NCBI RefSeq assembly: GCF_963677565.1
Contig: NZ_OY781981.1
Location: 2,157,001 to 2,221,000 of the forward strand
Source: an uncultured Draconibacterium sp.
GTDB lineage: Bacteria; Bacteroidota; Bacteroidia; Bacteroidales; Prolixibacteraceae
Direction: 5' to 3'
DNA: 64,000 nt
Notes under the pieces: model-generated
The model's database searches: none
The model's input: the letters and a program-made list of their open reading frames with translations, nothing else
What the model was told of the DNA's origin: nothing
In this document: positions 27,318-34,791 of the stretch, in pieces
Layout of the letters: each line of letters begins with the position of its first letter
Numbering within the stretch: the first letter of the stretch is position 1
Translations under genes and position numbers: made by a program

Positions 27318-27604
27318 GCCATGGTTTTGGAGCTTCATTCTGACGGTTTATTTTAACCGCCGCGATTTTGGAGCTCTGTTCCGACAGTTCATTTTTGCTG
27401 CCGTGGTTTTGGAGTACTGTTTAGATGATTTTTTTTCATCGCCGCGAAATTGGAGTAGATTTTTGATGGTTAATTTTCTTTGCCGTGGTTTTGGAGCACC
27501 ATTTTGATGATTTTTTTAGCCCGCCGCCATTTTGGAACTCTATTCTGACGGTTTATTTTAACCGCCGTGGTTTTGGAGCACCATTCCAACGGTTATTTCT
27601 CTTC
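27318..27604. repeat. Seven tandem copies of a 41-bp repeat
   Basis: Units begin at 27318, 27359, 27400, 27441, 27482, 27523 and 27564, and every one is exactly 41 bp. The first 16 bases (consensus GCCGTGGTTTTGGAGC) are the best conserved; the remaining 25 drift but keep a T-rich stretch. The period is not a multiple of three and no frame is kept. Copies differ too much for a CRISPR array. The exact period with divergent sequence suggests an old minisatellite or an array of repeated binding or structural sites. Confidence 0.8.
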
Positions 27605-27841
27605 ACTTTGCATAGCGCAAAAGGTTTATGTTAACAGTTTTTACAAGCTAAGCGCCTGAAACCTAAAAATTATAATTAGCTTTAGTGCACCAAAGATTTA
27701 AACCGTGAATACGCACCCTGAAATAACAGCAAAAAAAGTACTAAGCATAATAAGTGTTGTTATACCTCCATTTTGGGCGGATAACATTACTTGTAGAAAT
27801 GATATAAGGAAAATAACATTACCTGGTGATGTTATATGCTA
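27605..27841. other. AT-rich spacer with paired ATAACATTAC repeats ahead of the first cassette
   Basis: No gene is seen here. The part 27781-27838 carries the direct repeat ATAACATTAC at 27781-27790 and 27813-27822; the second copy forms a near-perfect hairpin with GGTGATGTTAT ending near 27835. It sits where an attC-like site would precede the first cassette, but it does not share the conserved half-site found at 30087 and 31316. Confidence 0.4.
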
Positions 27842-27856
27842 GTTGTGTGTAATTTT
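27842..27856 (+). repeat. 5' cassette tag 1 (GTTGTGTGTAATTTT)
   Basis: This 15-mer is the reverse complement of the 15-mer at 28714-28728 with one mismatch (14/15). It starts with GTT, 31 bp before the protease ATG. The pair brackets one gene, as the R' and R'' ends of an integron cassette do. Confidence 0.6.
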
Positions 27857-27872
27857 AAATAACCAAACAACC

Positions 27873-28712
27873 ATGAAAAGATACTTGATACTTACTATTT
27901 TTCTATTTACAAGCGGATACCTATTCAGTCAGTACTCTATTGACAAGAATAAAATTATAGAGAGTGCAATGTATTTGGAATTCAGAGTCAATAATAATTT
28001 ACATTTTGGCACCGGGTTTATCATTCGCGATAGCACTGAAACTGGAGATTTTCTATACCTAATAACTGCAAAACACGTTCTTGGAGAATACAGCAAACCT
28101 GGAGTATTTAAGCTTAAAGACAGCACGCTATATATTACATATACAGGAAATATTTATTCTGAGGTAGCCAATGAGGTGTCAATCAATGTTCAAAACATGC
28201 TGAATAATAACCTCATAAGATTTTCGGCAGACAGGGATATTGCTGTTATATTCATGGGGAAAATTATCGATAAAAGGATAAGATATCCACTTGCTGCAAA
28301 TCTAAAAGAGCTAAAAGTATCAAAAGACAATCCATGGATTATGATTGGAAGTAATTTTATAACTAATCTTGAGCAAACCAGACTTGGTACGGATGCTTTC
28401 ATTTTTGGTTATCCAAAAACTATAGGACTTCAAAAAAATCCACAATATGATTACGATAAACCCTTATTAAGGAGAGGGGTAATTGCCGGTATTTACAAAG
28501 AAAAAAAGACAATTATAGTAGATTGTCCTTCCTATGGCGGAAATAGTGGAGGTCCAGTTTATGAGATTGACACCAATGACAATAGAATAAAATTAGTCGG
28601 AGTTGTCTCGCAGTGGATTCCTATCGTGTCAGAATATGGAGTTAATAACTCGGACTATTTAGTGGCTGTTTCTGCAGAAATAATTAATGAGGTTATAAAT
28701 ACATTTAAATGA
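27873..28712 (+). CDS. Exported trypsin-like serine protease (cassette 1)
   Basis: From the ATG at 27873 the protein has 279 residues; a GTG further upstream would add ten residues that spoil the signal peptide. The signal peptide ends at FSQ (residue 20). The chymotrypsin-fold triad is visible: His68 in ITAKHVL, Asp122 in RDIAVI and Ser225 in GGNSGGPV. Family members cut proteins in the periplasm or outside; some are regulatory or defence-related, and I cannot decide here. The gene is AT-rich compared with its chromosomal neighbours and lies between complementary 15-bp tags, so it is likely a horizontally mobile cassette. It is followed by the IS110 element. Confidence 0.8.
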   Translation: MKRYLILTIFLFTSGYLFSQYSIDKNKIIESAMYLEFRVNNNLHFGTGFIIRDSTETGDFLYLITAKHVLGEYSKPGVFKLKDSTLYITYTGNIYSEVANEVSINVQNMLNNNLIRFSADRDIAVIFMGKIIDKRIRYPLAANLKELKVSKDNPWIMIGSNFITNLEQTRLGTDAFIFGYPKTIGLQKNPQYDYDKPLLRRGVIAGIYKEKKTIIVDCPSYGGNSGGPVYEIDTNDNRIKLVGVVSQWIPIVSEYGVNNSDYLVAVSAEIINEVINTFK

Positions 28713-28713
28713 A

Positions 28714-28728
28714 AAAACTACACACAAC
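28714..28728 (+). repeat. 3' cassette tag 1 and start of an attC-like site
   Basis: AAAACTACACACAAC matches the complement of the 5' tag at 27842-27856 at 14 of 15 positions and begins 1 bp after the protease stop. It is followed by AAAG, as the other two cassette ends are followed by AAA. The rest of this site is separated from it by the IS110 insertion. Confidence 0.6.
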
Positions 28729-28815
28729 AAAGAACTGAGCTTAAAAGCAAGTAAAAACCCATAATTTTTCTTTTAAAACAACCTGTTTTTATAGGGGGCT
28801 GTTCCAAAAGAAAAA

Positions 28816-29790
28816 TTATTGAACAACGATACTACTTCGATACGCCGGATCATACGGTAATCCTGATTGGGCAATTGCAAATGACTGTTTTATTAGTTTG
28901 TTGCAGACCGCAATCAGAGCTAATTTTTTCGATTTCCCTTTGTTTACCAACCGTTGATAAAGCGACCGACACTGCGGATTACACTGGCAGGCTGTAAAAC
29001 TGCACATAAACAATTGATTTCGAATATATGGGTTGCCCCGTTTGCTGATCCGTGAACGACCTTTTACGCTGGTCCCCGATGAATGCTCTGTGGGAGATAA
29101 ACCACAAAATGACGACACCTGGCGATAATTATCAAAATCGCGGAAGCCATTGGTTAAAATGATAAGAAAGGCAGCAGTCTTTTTTCCAATTCCAGGGATG
29201 CTGGATAAGTTAACAAACAGATCTGCATCATACTGATGGATCAGCGATAGCATTTCCGACTCCAGCATCGCAATCTCCTCGCGTACATGTTTAAGTTGCC
29301 GTTTGAGCGAACGTATCAGCACGCCGCTTTTGACACCTCGGCTTTCCAAGCTTTGGATATGATTTTTCAAGGAGGTATTCTGTTTTAAATAAATAACAAT
29401 CACCCGCTGAAGCTGTTTGCATTTGGTTATGTAATCCGGTGCCGGAATCCATGGTGATAACCCGGGCTGTTCCTCTCCGTACAAAGCAATCATGCGTGCA
29501 TCACTTTTATCGGTCTTGTTTTGCTGCAGCTTCATCTGGATGAAACGTTTGATGGAAATAGGATTAACTACTGCCAACGCAATATCATGCTCATACAAAT
29601 ACAGTGCAAGCTGCTGATAGTAGCTCGCAGTGGCTTCCATTACACAAAAACTATTGGCTGGCAATTGTTTGGAAAACTGGCGAAAGCCCTTTCTCCCATT
29701 TGGAAAAGAACGATGTCCCGCAATACTATCCCAAACATCAAATTTGTCTTTCGATACGTCAACTCCAACAAAATGATTAATTTTATACAT
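28816..29790 (-). CDS. IS110-family transposase (DEDD recombinase)
   Basis: The 324-residue protein is full length. The N-terminal RuvC-like DEDD domain has Asp11 (GVDVSKDKFD), Glu52 (VMEATASYY), Asp94 and Asp97 (KTDKSDAR). The C-terminal Transposase_20 domain has the helix-hairpin-helix LSSIPGIGKKTAAFLI and LSPTEHSSGTSVKGRSRISKRGN, which contains the serine-rich active segment. No frameshift or stop is visible, so the element may be active. IS110 transposases use a bridge RNA encoded by the element itself. Confidence 0.92.
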   Translation of the reverse strand: MYKINHFVGVDVSKDKFDVWDSIAGHRSFPNGRKGFRQFSKQLPANSFCVMEATASYYQQLALYLYEHDIALAVVNPISIKRFIQMKLQQNKTDKSDARMIALYGEEQPGLSPWIPAPDYITKCKQLQRVIVIYLKQNTSLKNHIQSLESRGVKSGVLIRSLKRQLKHVREEIAMLESEMLSLIHQYDADLFVNLSSIPGIGKKTAAFLIILTNGFRDFDNYRQVSSFCGLSPTEHSSGTSVKGRSRISKRGNPYIRNQLFMCSFTACQCNPQCRSLYQRLVNKGKSKKLALIAVCNKLIKQSFAIAQSGLPYDPAYRSSIVVQ

Positions 29791-29794
29791 AATA

Positions 29795-29950
29795 TTTTGA
29801 TTATGAAGGAACGAAACTACGGTAATACAGCAACCTAAAAACAGGCTTAACAGCCCAGAGAACTGATCGTATTTCTGTAGTAAAAGAGCGGGGATAATCT
29901 ATGTTGACAGGCTCTGGTGGCCTAAATTGTATCTCAACCTTACTCCACTC
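29795..29950 (-). ncRNA. Candidate bridge RNA region of the IS110 element
   Basis: In IS110-group elements the non-coding region 5' of the transposase is transcribed into a bridge RNA that pairs with target and donor. This stretch is the 5' flank of the transposase, has no ORF and holds several short complementary segments (for example AGGC/GCCT and AACAGCCC/GGGCTGTT types). No guide loops could be matched to the target, so this is positional inference only. Confidence 0.3.
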
Positions 29951-30002
29951 TTTCGTTCTTTCTGTTTATAAATAAAAGATAAGAAAATGTAAACTTAGGA
30001 AT

Positions 30003-30125
30003 TGTACATGGCAGGCGGGGGTTTCAGCGGTCTGACAAGTCAGACCTTGCGCCCACTTTCCTGCGGGTCTGACACGATTTCTTCCAGAAATCCCGCCCGA
30101 CCACATACAAGTGACCGTTATAGCC
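30003..30125 (+). repeat. Right part of an attC-like site ahead of cassette 2
   Basis: A long imperfect inverted repeat: TTGTACATGG and GGCGGGGGTTTC on the left face GAAATCCCGCCC and CCACATACAA on the right. Inside is a perfect 8-bp hairpin GGTCTGAC-aa-GTCAGACC (30029-30046). The last 34 bp before the boundary (30087-30120) are identical to 31316-31349. It ends ACC-GTTATAGCC, where GTT opens cassette 2. Confidence 0.6.
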
Positions 30126-30165
30126 AATATTGAAAAACCAACAATTAACTTAACTAAATTGAATT

Positions 30166-31203
30166 ATGGGATTTTTACAAAGACTTTTTGGAAGAAATGA
30201 ATCTTCAAAACTTCAAGCACGGTCTCGTGACTTTCAGGAAAAAGAATTGATTAAAGATTATGAAGATTTAGTTGAGAAAACAGAAGAGTTTAAAAGAGAG
30301 AATTTAGCTTGGCAAACCGAATTCAATCACATCATCGAATTAAGACAAAAAGCTCAACAACTTGAAAAAGAAAATAAACTAGAAGAGGCAATTTCTGTGT
30401 ATCTCAAATCAATATTTGCTGGAGAGAAAAGTGAAAAATTAAACATTAATAATTATGCTTTCGACATTGAGCGTACTATAATCCTATTCTCAAAAACCAA
30501 ACGAACGGACGAATTAAAGAAATTTCTTGAGGAAAAAATTGATTTGTATCCAGACTTTCAGGATGCTAAAAAATGGGCTGTTCGACTTTCAAAATTAAAT
30601 AATGAGAAAAGTAATCAAGTAATATCAATTTCTCCAACTGACATAAATGAGCAAACATCAGGCAAAACAACAATTGGACAAAGAATTAATGATTTTAAAA
30701 TGAAAATGCCTGAGTTCAATTTTTATTATGACCTCCCAGAAAACTCTGACACTTTAAATTATAATAACAACGTACCATTTGAGTATTTCAGAAAGCTTAG
30801 AGAATTTCGAGAAGCATTTGAAACGATTAAAAGTTTAGCAAAAATCGCAGAAAACGAAGGAGATTATAAAAAAGCAATTGAAGCTTATAAAAAAATGATT
30901 GCAGAAGAATTTGAAGGTCCTGAACCCTATGAAAGACTTATTATCATTTATGCAAAATTGAAATGGAAAGATGAAGAGAAGAAAATAATTGAACAATCAA
31001 TTTCTTTCTTTACAAATCTAAAAGACAATCAATTAAAATACGTGCTTTCCCTAGCAAAAAAATACAATATGACTGACAAGGCATTAGAATATATAAATCA
31101 AGACAAAAAAATATTCTACTACGGTGGAGCATTTGAATTATATAATCCACAAACATCACGGTTGACAAAATGGAAAAAAAGACTTGAAAAATTTAATAAA
31201 TAA
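30166..31203 (+). CDS. TPR-like helical repeat protein (cassette 2)
   Basis: The 345-residue soluble protein has a coiled-coil-prone N-terminus (about 20-75), one TPR-like pair near 60-85 (KAQQLEKENKLEEAISVYLKSI) and another near 225-275 (IAENEGDYKKAIEAYKKMIAEEFEGPEPYERLIIIYAKLKWKDEEKKIIEQ). There is no signal peptide or membrane segment. Tetratricopeptide repeats mediate protein contacts; no catalytic motif is seen. Composition is very AT- and Lys/Glu/Asn-rich, unlike the chromosomal genes around it. The 5' tag GTTATAGCCAATATT (30117) and 3' tag AATACTGGCTATAAC (31204) are complementary at 14/15, so gene and tags look like one mobile cassette. Confidence 0.75.
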   Translation: MGFLQRLFGRNESSKLQARSRDFQEKELIKDYEDLVEKTEEFKRENLAWQTEFNHIIELRQKAQQLEKENKLEEAISVYLKSIFAGEKSEKLNINNYAFDIERTIILFSKTKRTDELKKFLEEKIDLYPDFQDAKKWAVRLSKLNNEKSNQVISISPTDINEQTSGKTTIGQRINDFKMKMPEFNFYYDLPENSDTLNYNNNVPFEYFRKLREFREAFETIKSLAKIAENEGDYKKAIEAYKKMIAEEFEGPEPYERLIIIYAKLKWKDEEKKIIEQSISFFTNLKDNQLKYVLSLAKKYNMTDKALEYINQDKKIFYYGGAFELYNPQTSRLTKWKKRLEKFNK

Positions 31204-31354
31204 AATACTGGCTATAACAAATTGCAAATTGCATTGCGGGGGTCGTGCGGTGTCGTACGCAGGATTCTTGTTTCGCAGTTCCGTGTCCGCCAGCTGGCGG
31301 ACAGGAACGCTCTTCGAAATCCCGCCCGACCACATACAAGTGACCGTTAACTAC
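31204..31354 (+). repeat. Complete attC-like site between cassettes 2 and 3
   Basis: It starts with AATACTGGCTATAAC-AAA, the complement of the cassette 2 tag, and ends with the 34-bp half-site shared with 30087-30120 followed by GTTAACTAC. The centre holds the perfect 20-bp palindrome TGTCCGCCAGCTGGCGGACA (31284-31303), extended by GTTCC/GGAAC arms with a one-base bulge. Vibrio attC sites have the same order: AACAAA at the start, imperfect inverted repeats, and a closing GTTA. The core triplets fit; the full RYYYAAC/GTTRRRY consensus does not. Confidence 0.6.
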
Positions 31355-31389
31355 AAGTTTGAAAGAGCCAACAACATAGCTAAATATCA

Positions 31390-32181
31390 ATGAAAAAATT
31401 AACTTTTTTAACCTTATTAATTCTTTCATCAACAATCTTATTCAGTCAGGAAATAAAGCTCGGATTTATTGATTCAATAAACTCGAAAGTATTGAATGAG
31501 AATAGAAAAATCATGGTTAAACTACCCAAAGGATACGATGAGACTGAAAAATCTTATCCTGTCATTTATCGACTTGACGGAGACATTGACTTATTTTCTG
31601 AAACCATCGGGACAATCAATAGGCTGGCTTATATTGATGAGCTAATACCAGAAATGATTGTGGTTATGATTGAAAATACAGATAGGAACAGAGATATGAT
31701 GCCTGCAAAAACTGGCTTTTTCGATACAGAACCTGGTGCTGAAAAGTTCAAAAAATTCATAGATAATGAGTTGGTTCCCTATATCGACAAATCTTTTCGG
31801 ACAAGCAATGAAAGAATTCTATGTGGACAATCTTTAAGCGCAATTTTCACATTGTATTATTTCTTGACAAATACGAATTCTTTTGATTCGTATATTGTAT
31901 GTAGTGGAGCATTTCTTGATTGCGAAGAGTATTTCGACGACTTAACAACTGATTTTTTAGAAAAAAAAGAGTTAAAACCCACAAGAATATTTTTAACACA
32001 CGGCCTAAAAGATTTTCTGGACCCAAATGGTATGAATAGGAAACAACTGTCAGATTTTAGCCAAAAGATAAAATCCAAAGCTAATGCTGTATGTGAGTTG
32101 AAAGTTTATGAAGACGAAGGACATGTTCCTTTTCAAAGTTTATATCATGGATTAAAATTTATTTATACAACGGATGATTGA
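31390..32181 (+). CDS. Exported esterase, PF00756-like alpha/beta hydrolase (cassette 3)
   Basis: The 263-residue protein has a signal peptide ending FSQ (residue 20). The alpha/beta-hydrolase core resembles the putative esterase (Fes/IroE/esterase D) family: MVKLPKGYDETEKSYPVIYRLDGD, nucleophile Ser148 in CGQSLSAIF, THGLKDFLDP for the acid region and His245 in EGHVPFQS. Substrate is unknown. The gene starts 44 bp after the cassette boundary GTT at 31346 and is AT-rich like its two cassette neighbours. Its downstream tag matches poorly (9/15), suggesting that this end of the array was altered. Confidence 0.78.
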   Translation: MKKLTFLTLLILSSTILFSQEIKLGFIDSINSKVLNENRKIMVKLPKGYDETEKSYPVIYRLDGDIDLFSETIGTINRLAYIDELIPEMIVVMIENTDRNRDMMPAKTGFFDTEPGAEKFKKFIDNELVPYIDKSFRTSNERILCGQSLSAIFTLYYFLTNTNSFDSYIVCSGAFLDCEEYFDDLTTDFLEKKELKPTRIFLTHGLKDFLDPNGMNRKQLSDFSQKIKSKANAVCELKVYEDEGHVPFQSLYHGLKFIYTTDD

Positions 32182-32186
32182 AAAAA

Positions 32187-32223
32187 AAAGCAGCGGGTAA
32201 CAAAGTATAGATTGCAAGGCGGG
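32187..32223 (+). repeat. Truncated attC-like left half after cassette 3
   Basis: GCGGGTAAC-AAAG followed by ATTGCAAGGCGGG resembles the left half of the site at 31210 (GGCTATAAC-AAA, ATTGCATTGCGGGG). The matching right half is missing; ordinary coding sequence begins at 32249. This marks the right edge of the cassette-like segment. Confidence 0.4.
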
Positions 32224-32248
32224 ATTTTAAGAAAACAAAAATAAAACA

Positions 32249-32650
32249 GTGGCAGCAAACAACGATTTAAAGGAGTTGATAAATGGAATGACACCAGTAC
32301 TAAACGCTGGTGAATATGTATTTCTGTCGCTGAATAATTTGAATGAAATTGGCAGGGAACTCACCGTCTGCGAATTCAAAGAAAAAGAAGGAGTTACAGT
32401 TGTGGTAGAAAAAGATATTGCTGAAGGATTGGGTTATAGCTACGATTTTATTGCTTCATGGATAACACTAACGATTCATTCTCCGCTTGAAGCTGTGGGA
32501 TTAACTGCTGCTTTTTCAACAGCGCTGGCAAAAAATAATATTAGTTGTAATGTATTTGCAGCTTATTATCACGACCATGTTTTTGTTGCTGCAAAAGATT
32601 CAGAAAAGGCAATTCGGGTTTTGGAACAATTGGCTGAAGGCTATAGATAG
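32249..32650 (+). CDS. Small ACT-domain protein
   Basis: The 133-residue protein starts at a GTG (32249); no ATG in frame lies nearby upstream. It matches the layout of COG3602-type proteins: an N-terminal half with LNAGEYVFLSLNN and VEKDIAEGLGYSYDFIASWITLTIHSPLEAVGLTAAFSTALAKNNISCNVFAAYYHDHVFVA, the second part being an ACT-like ligand-binding fold. It has no enzymatic domain, so a small-molecule sensing role is inferred. It is the first ordinary gene right of the cassette array. Confidence 0.65.
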   Translation: MAANNDLKELINGMTPVLNAGEYVFLSLNNLNEIGRELTVCEFKEKEGVTVVVEKDIAEGLGYSYDFIASWITLTIHSPLEAVGLTAAFSTALAKNNISCNVFAAYYHDHVFVAAKDSEKAIRVLEQLAEGYR

Positions 32651-32694
32651 AATTGATTAATAATTTTTGAACAAAATGGGAAATAAAACAAAGA

Positions 32695-33060
32695 ATGATT
32701 GTTATTGATGGACTATATATCGCATTTTACAGACTATCTTTATTTTTTCGTGAAAATGTGCCCGGATCATTTTTCTATAATAAAAGGTTCGATAGTATAA
32801 TGATGTTGTCAATTTTTACAACGCTAAATATTGCCAGTGTTTTTATGTTGTTTGATGGCAATTCTCTTCTCGGAAAACCATTGGCGGATTTTTTTGTATG
32901 TGTAGTTTTAACTGCGGGGGTATTCACAATATGCTTTGAACGAAAAGCAAGGTATAGAGTGATTTTAGAAAGATATAAAAGCAAGTCATTTGTTTTGTAT
33001 GGAGTAACCTATTGTATCATATCGGTAACAATATTTATCTATTTACACAGCAGATTATAA
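32695..33060 (+). CDS. Small membrane protein of unknown function
   Basis: The 121-residue protein has three likely membrane helices (about 39-57, 62-82 and 98-117) and no family I recognise. Short spacing (44 bp before, 10 bp to the next ATG) suggests co-transcription with the ACT-domain and isochorismatase-like genes. Confidence 0.5.
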   Translation: MIVIDGLYIAFYRLSLFFRENVPGSFFYNKRFDSIMMLSIFTTLNIASVFMLFDGNSLLGKPLADFFVCVVLTAGVFTICFERKARYRVILERYKSKSFVLYGVTYCIISVTIFIYLHSRL

Positions 33061-33070
33061 AAACCAAAAA

Positions 33071-33637
33071 ATGAAACACAAAAAAGCACTACTGGTAATC
33101 GATATGCAAAAGGGATCGTTTACCGCTGCAACACCTCGTTTTGATACCGATGGAGTAGTTAAGCGGATAAATGAGCTGTCAGCCATTTGCAGGGAACAAA
33201 ACTACCCGGTGGTTTACATACAACACGACGGAACCGGCACCGGCGAATTTGAAAAAAACACCACGGAGTGGGAAAATCTGGATGCGTTAATTGTTAAGCC
33301 AACCGATATCCGAATTGACAAATATGCCAACGATGTTTTCTACCGCTCAAAACTTCAGAAGTACCTGGGGGAGTTGAATGTAAAAGAACTGTTTATAACC
33401 GGTTGTGCCACCGATTTTTGTGTGGAGTCAACCGTTCAGTCGGCCCTTACGAAAGACTATACCATTACCGTTGTTGCCGATGCACATACCACCGGCGACC
33501 GGCCACACTTGCCTGCCGAAAAAGTTATTGAACATTACAACTGGGTTTGGCAAAATATGATACCAACAAAAGGCAGTATTAAAGTGGTTGCCTTTGAAGA
33601 ACTGAAACAGCAACTTATTACAGAGTCTGAAATGTAA
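33071..33637 (+). CDS. Isochorismatase-family cysteine hydrolase
   Basis: The 188-residue protein has the full cysteine hydrolase triad: Asp11 (LVIDMQKGSF), Lys84 (DIRIDKYANDVFY) and Cys117 (GCATDFCVEST), with the cis-peptide GCATD loop. Family members hydrolyse isochorismate, nicotinamide, ureidoacrylate or related amides; size and motifs do not fix the substrate. It is cytoplasmic and 10 bp after the small membrane protein gene. Confidence 0.88.
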   Translation: MKHKKALLVIDMQKGSFTAATPRFDTDGVVKRINELSAICREQNYPVVYIQHDGTGTGEFEKNTTEWENLDALIVKPTDIRIDKYANDVFYRSKLQKYLGELNVKELFITGCATDFCVESTVQSALTKDYTITVVADAHTTGDRPHLPAEKVIEHYNWVWQNMIPTKGSIKVVAFEELKQQLITESEM

Positions 33638-33671
33638 TTGTAATATAAACTACTAACCTTTAAAACCAATT

Positions 33672-34163
33672 ATGAAAACAACAAAGATTTACTTGGCAAA
33701 GAATCTGCGTGTACTTGTTAAGATGCTGGCATTAAATCTGTTTGTCATTCTTTTGGCAAGTTGCGATAAAGTTGAACCACTACTGGATCAATCCATATTG
33801 CAAGGAACGTGGCGAGAAACTGAACCAGAAGACCTGATCCAGTTTGCAGGCTCAAATCATACTTTCAAATTCCGGGAAGATAGTTTTTTCCTGGCACTAG
33901 AATTCTGGACGGATGTTGTTTATCCTGATGATCCCTGCGAAGGATGCCCGACTTTTAGTTACATAAAAGGAGAATATTCATTTGATCTGGATAAAATATA
34001 TCTCGACGGTGTTCGTTGTCTCGATTCAACTTATGCAGATAGGCCGGATGGTAATGAAGTTCCGGGTTATACTATTAGCTATCCCTATAAAATGAAATCT
34101 TCGACACGAATAATTTTAGATCCTGAATCTGAGTATGAAAGTATAACTTTAGTAAAAGAATAA
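33672..34163 (+). CDS. Small lipoprotein, lipocalin-like
   Basis: The 163-residue protein has a lipoprotein signal peptide with lipobox LLASC (Cys about residue 31). The mature part reads ILQGTWRETEPEDLIQFAGSNHTFKFREDSFFLALEFWTD, a start typical of Bacteroidota lipocalin-like lipoproteins, and includes a CxxC (CEGCP). Anchoring in a membrane facing the periplasm or the surface is expected; the ligand is unknown. Confidence 0.6.
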   Translation: MKTTKIYLAKNLRVLVKMLALNLFVILLASCDKVEPLLDQSILQGTWRETEPEDLIQFAGSNHTFKFREDSFFLALEFWTDVVYPDDPCEGCPTFSYIKGEYSFDLDKIYLDGVRCLDSTYADRPDGNEVPGYTISYPYKMKSSTRIILDPESEYESITLVKE

Positions 34164-34213
34164 AATTATTTTAGCTAATCATCGTTTGAAAACAAATAGA
34201 ACAATTAACTATC

Positions 34214-34699
34214 ATGAAAACAAATACAATGAATAAATCTTTTGACGATAACACGCTCACCAATAAAGCAGCAGAGCTTTTTTGGCAAGATTATAACTGT
34301 GCCCAAGCTGTGTTGGGAGCTTACACCGATTTTTTTCAGATTGATAAAGAGACTGCCTTTAGTTTATCGTGCGGACTTGGGGCCGGCATGGGCCGGCTGC
34401 AGGGAACTTGTGGTGCAGTATCAGCCGCCTACATGATTTTTGGGTTGGCAAACACAGATGCCAAAGATAATCCGGAAAAAGTAGCAAATACCTATGCAAT
34501 GGTTCAGCAGTTTCATAAACGTTATACCGAAGACAAGGGAACAACAGTTTGTAAAGAGTTAATCAATTGCGATTTGAACACCGAGGAAGGGCAGAACCAT
34601 TTCAAAACTAATAACCTGAAAAAGAACATTTGCGAGGGGTGTATCCGCCATTCGGTAAAACTGATAAATTCAATGCTTCGCGAAAATATCGGCAAATGA
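34214..34699 (+). CDS. C-GCAxxG-C-C family redox-type protein
   Basis: The 161-residue protein shows the family's spaced cysteines: NCAQAVLGAY, LSCGLGAGMGRLQGTCGAVSAAYMIFGL, TVCKELINCDL and NICEGCI. This set defines the C_GCAxxG_C_C family, proposed to bind a metal cluster or act in redox chemistry; no reaction is established. An internal ATG at 34229 could also start it. No redox partner gene is adjacent. Confidence 0.82.
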   Translation: MKTNTMNKSFDDNTLTNKAAELFWQDYNCAQAVLGAYTDFFQIDKETAFSLSCGLGAGMGRLQGTCGAVSAAYMIFGLANTDAKDNPEKVANTYAMVQQFHKRYTEDKGTTVCKELINCDLNTEEGQNHFKTNNLKKNICEGCIRHSVKLINSMLRENIGK

Positions 34700-34791
34700 T
34701 TCCCGTTGCCCGAATAAAAGGTTATTTATACTAAAACTTAACGCAACCCTTTGCTTTTGTCTCTCATCTTAAAGACAAAAAACTACAACTC

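Larger units (their letters stand above)
28780..29960 (-). mobile_element. IS110-family insertion sequence (ends approximate)
   Basis: One intact IS110-type transposase gene with short flanks. A 10-bp inverted repeat CCTGTTTTTA (28782-28791) / TAAAAACAGG (29836-29845) may be subterminal. The left flank has GGGGGCTGTTCC, a string often found at IS ends. The right limit is uncertain, because IS110 elements carry a structured non-coding region 5' of the transposase, and sequence to about 29950 looks structured. The element splits an attC-like site whose left part is at 28714-28745 and right part at 30003-30125. Confidence 0.6.

Noticed and set aside
27318..27604. 41-bp tandem units as a CRISPR array
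   Set aside because: Repeats and spacers cannot be separated: no unit part is identical across copies, and no cas genes are nearby.
31204..31435. Small frames inside the attC-like site
   Set aside because: They span the palindromic repeat, have no homology I can see, and overlap the esterase signal peptide.
27842..32223. Cassette-like genes as a classical defence island
   Set aside because: A trypsin-like protease, a TPR protein and an esterase can occur in defence systems, but no nuclease, NTPase or sensor typical of a named system is present, and each gene has its own tags, so they are not one operon.
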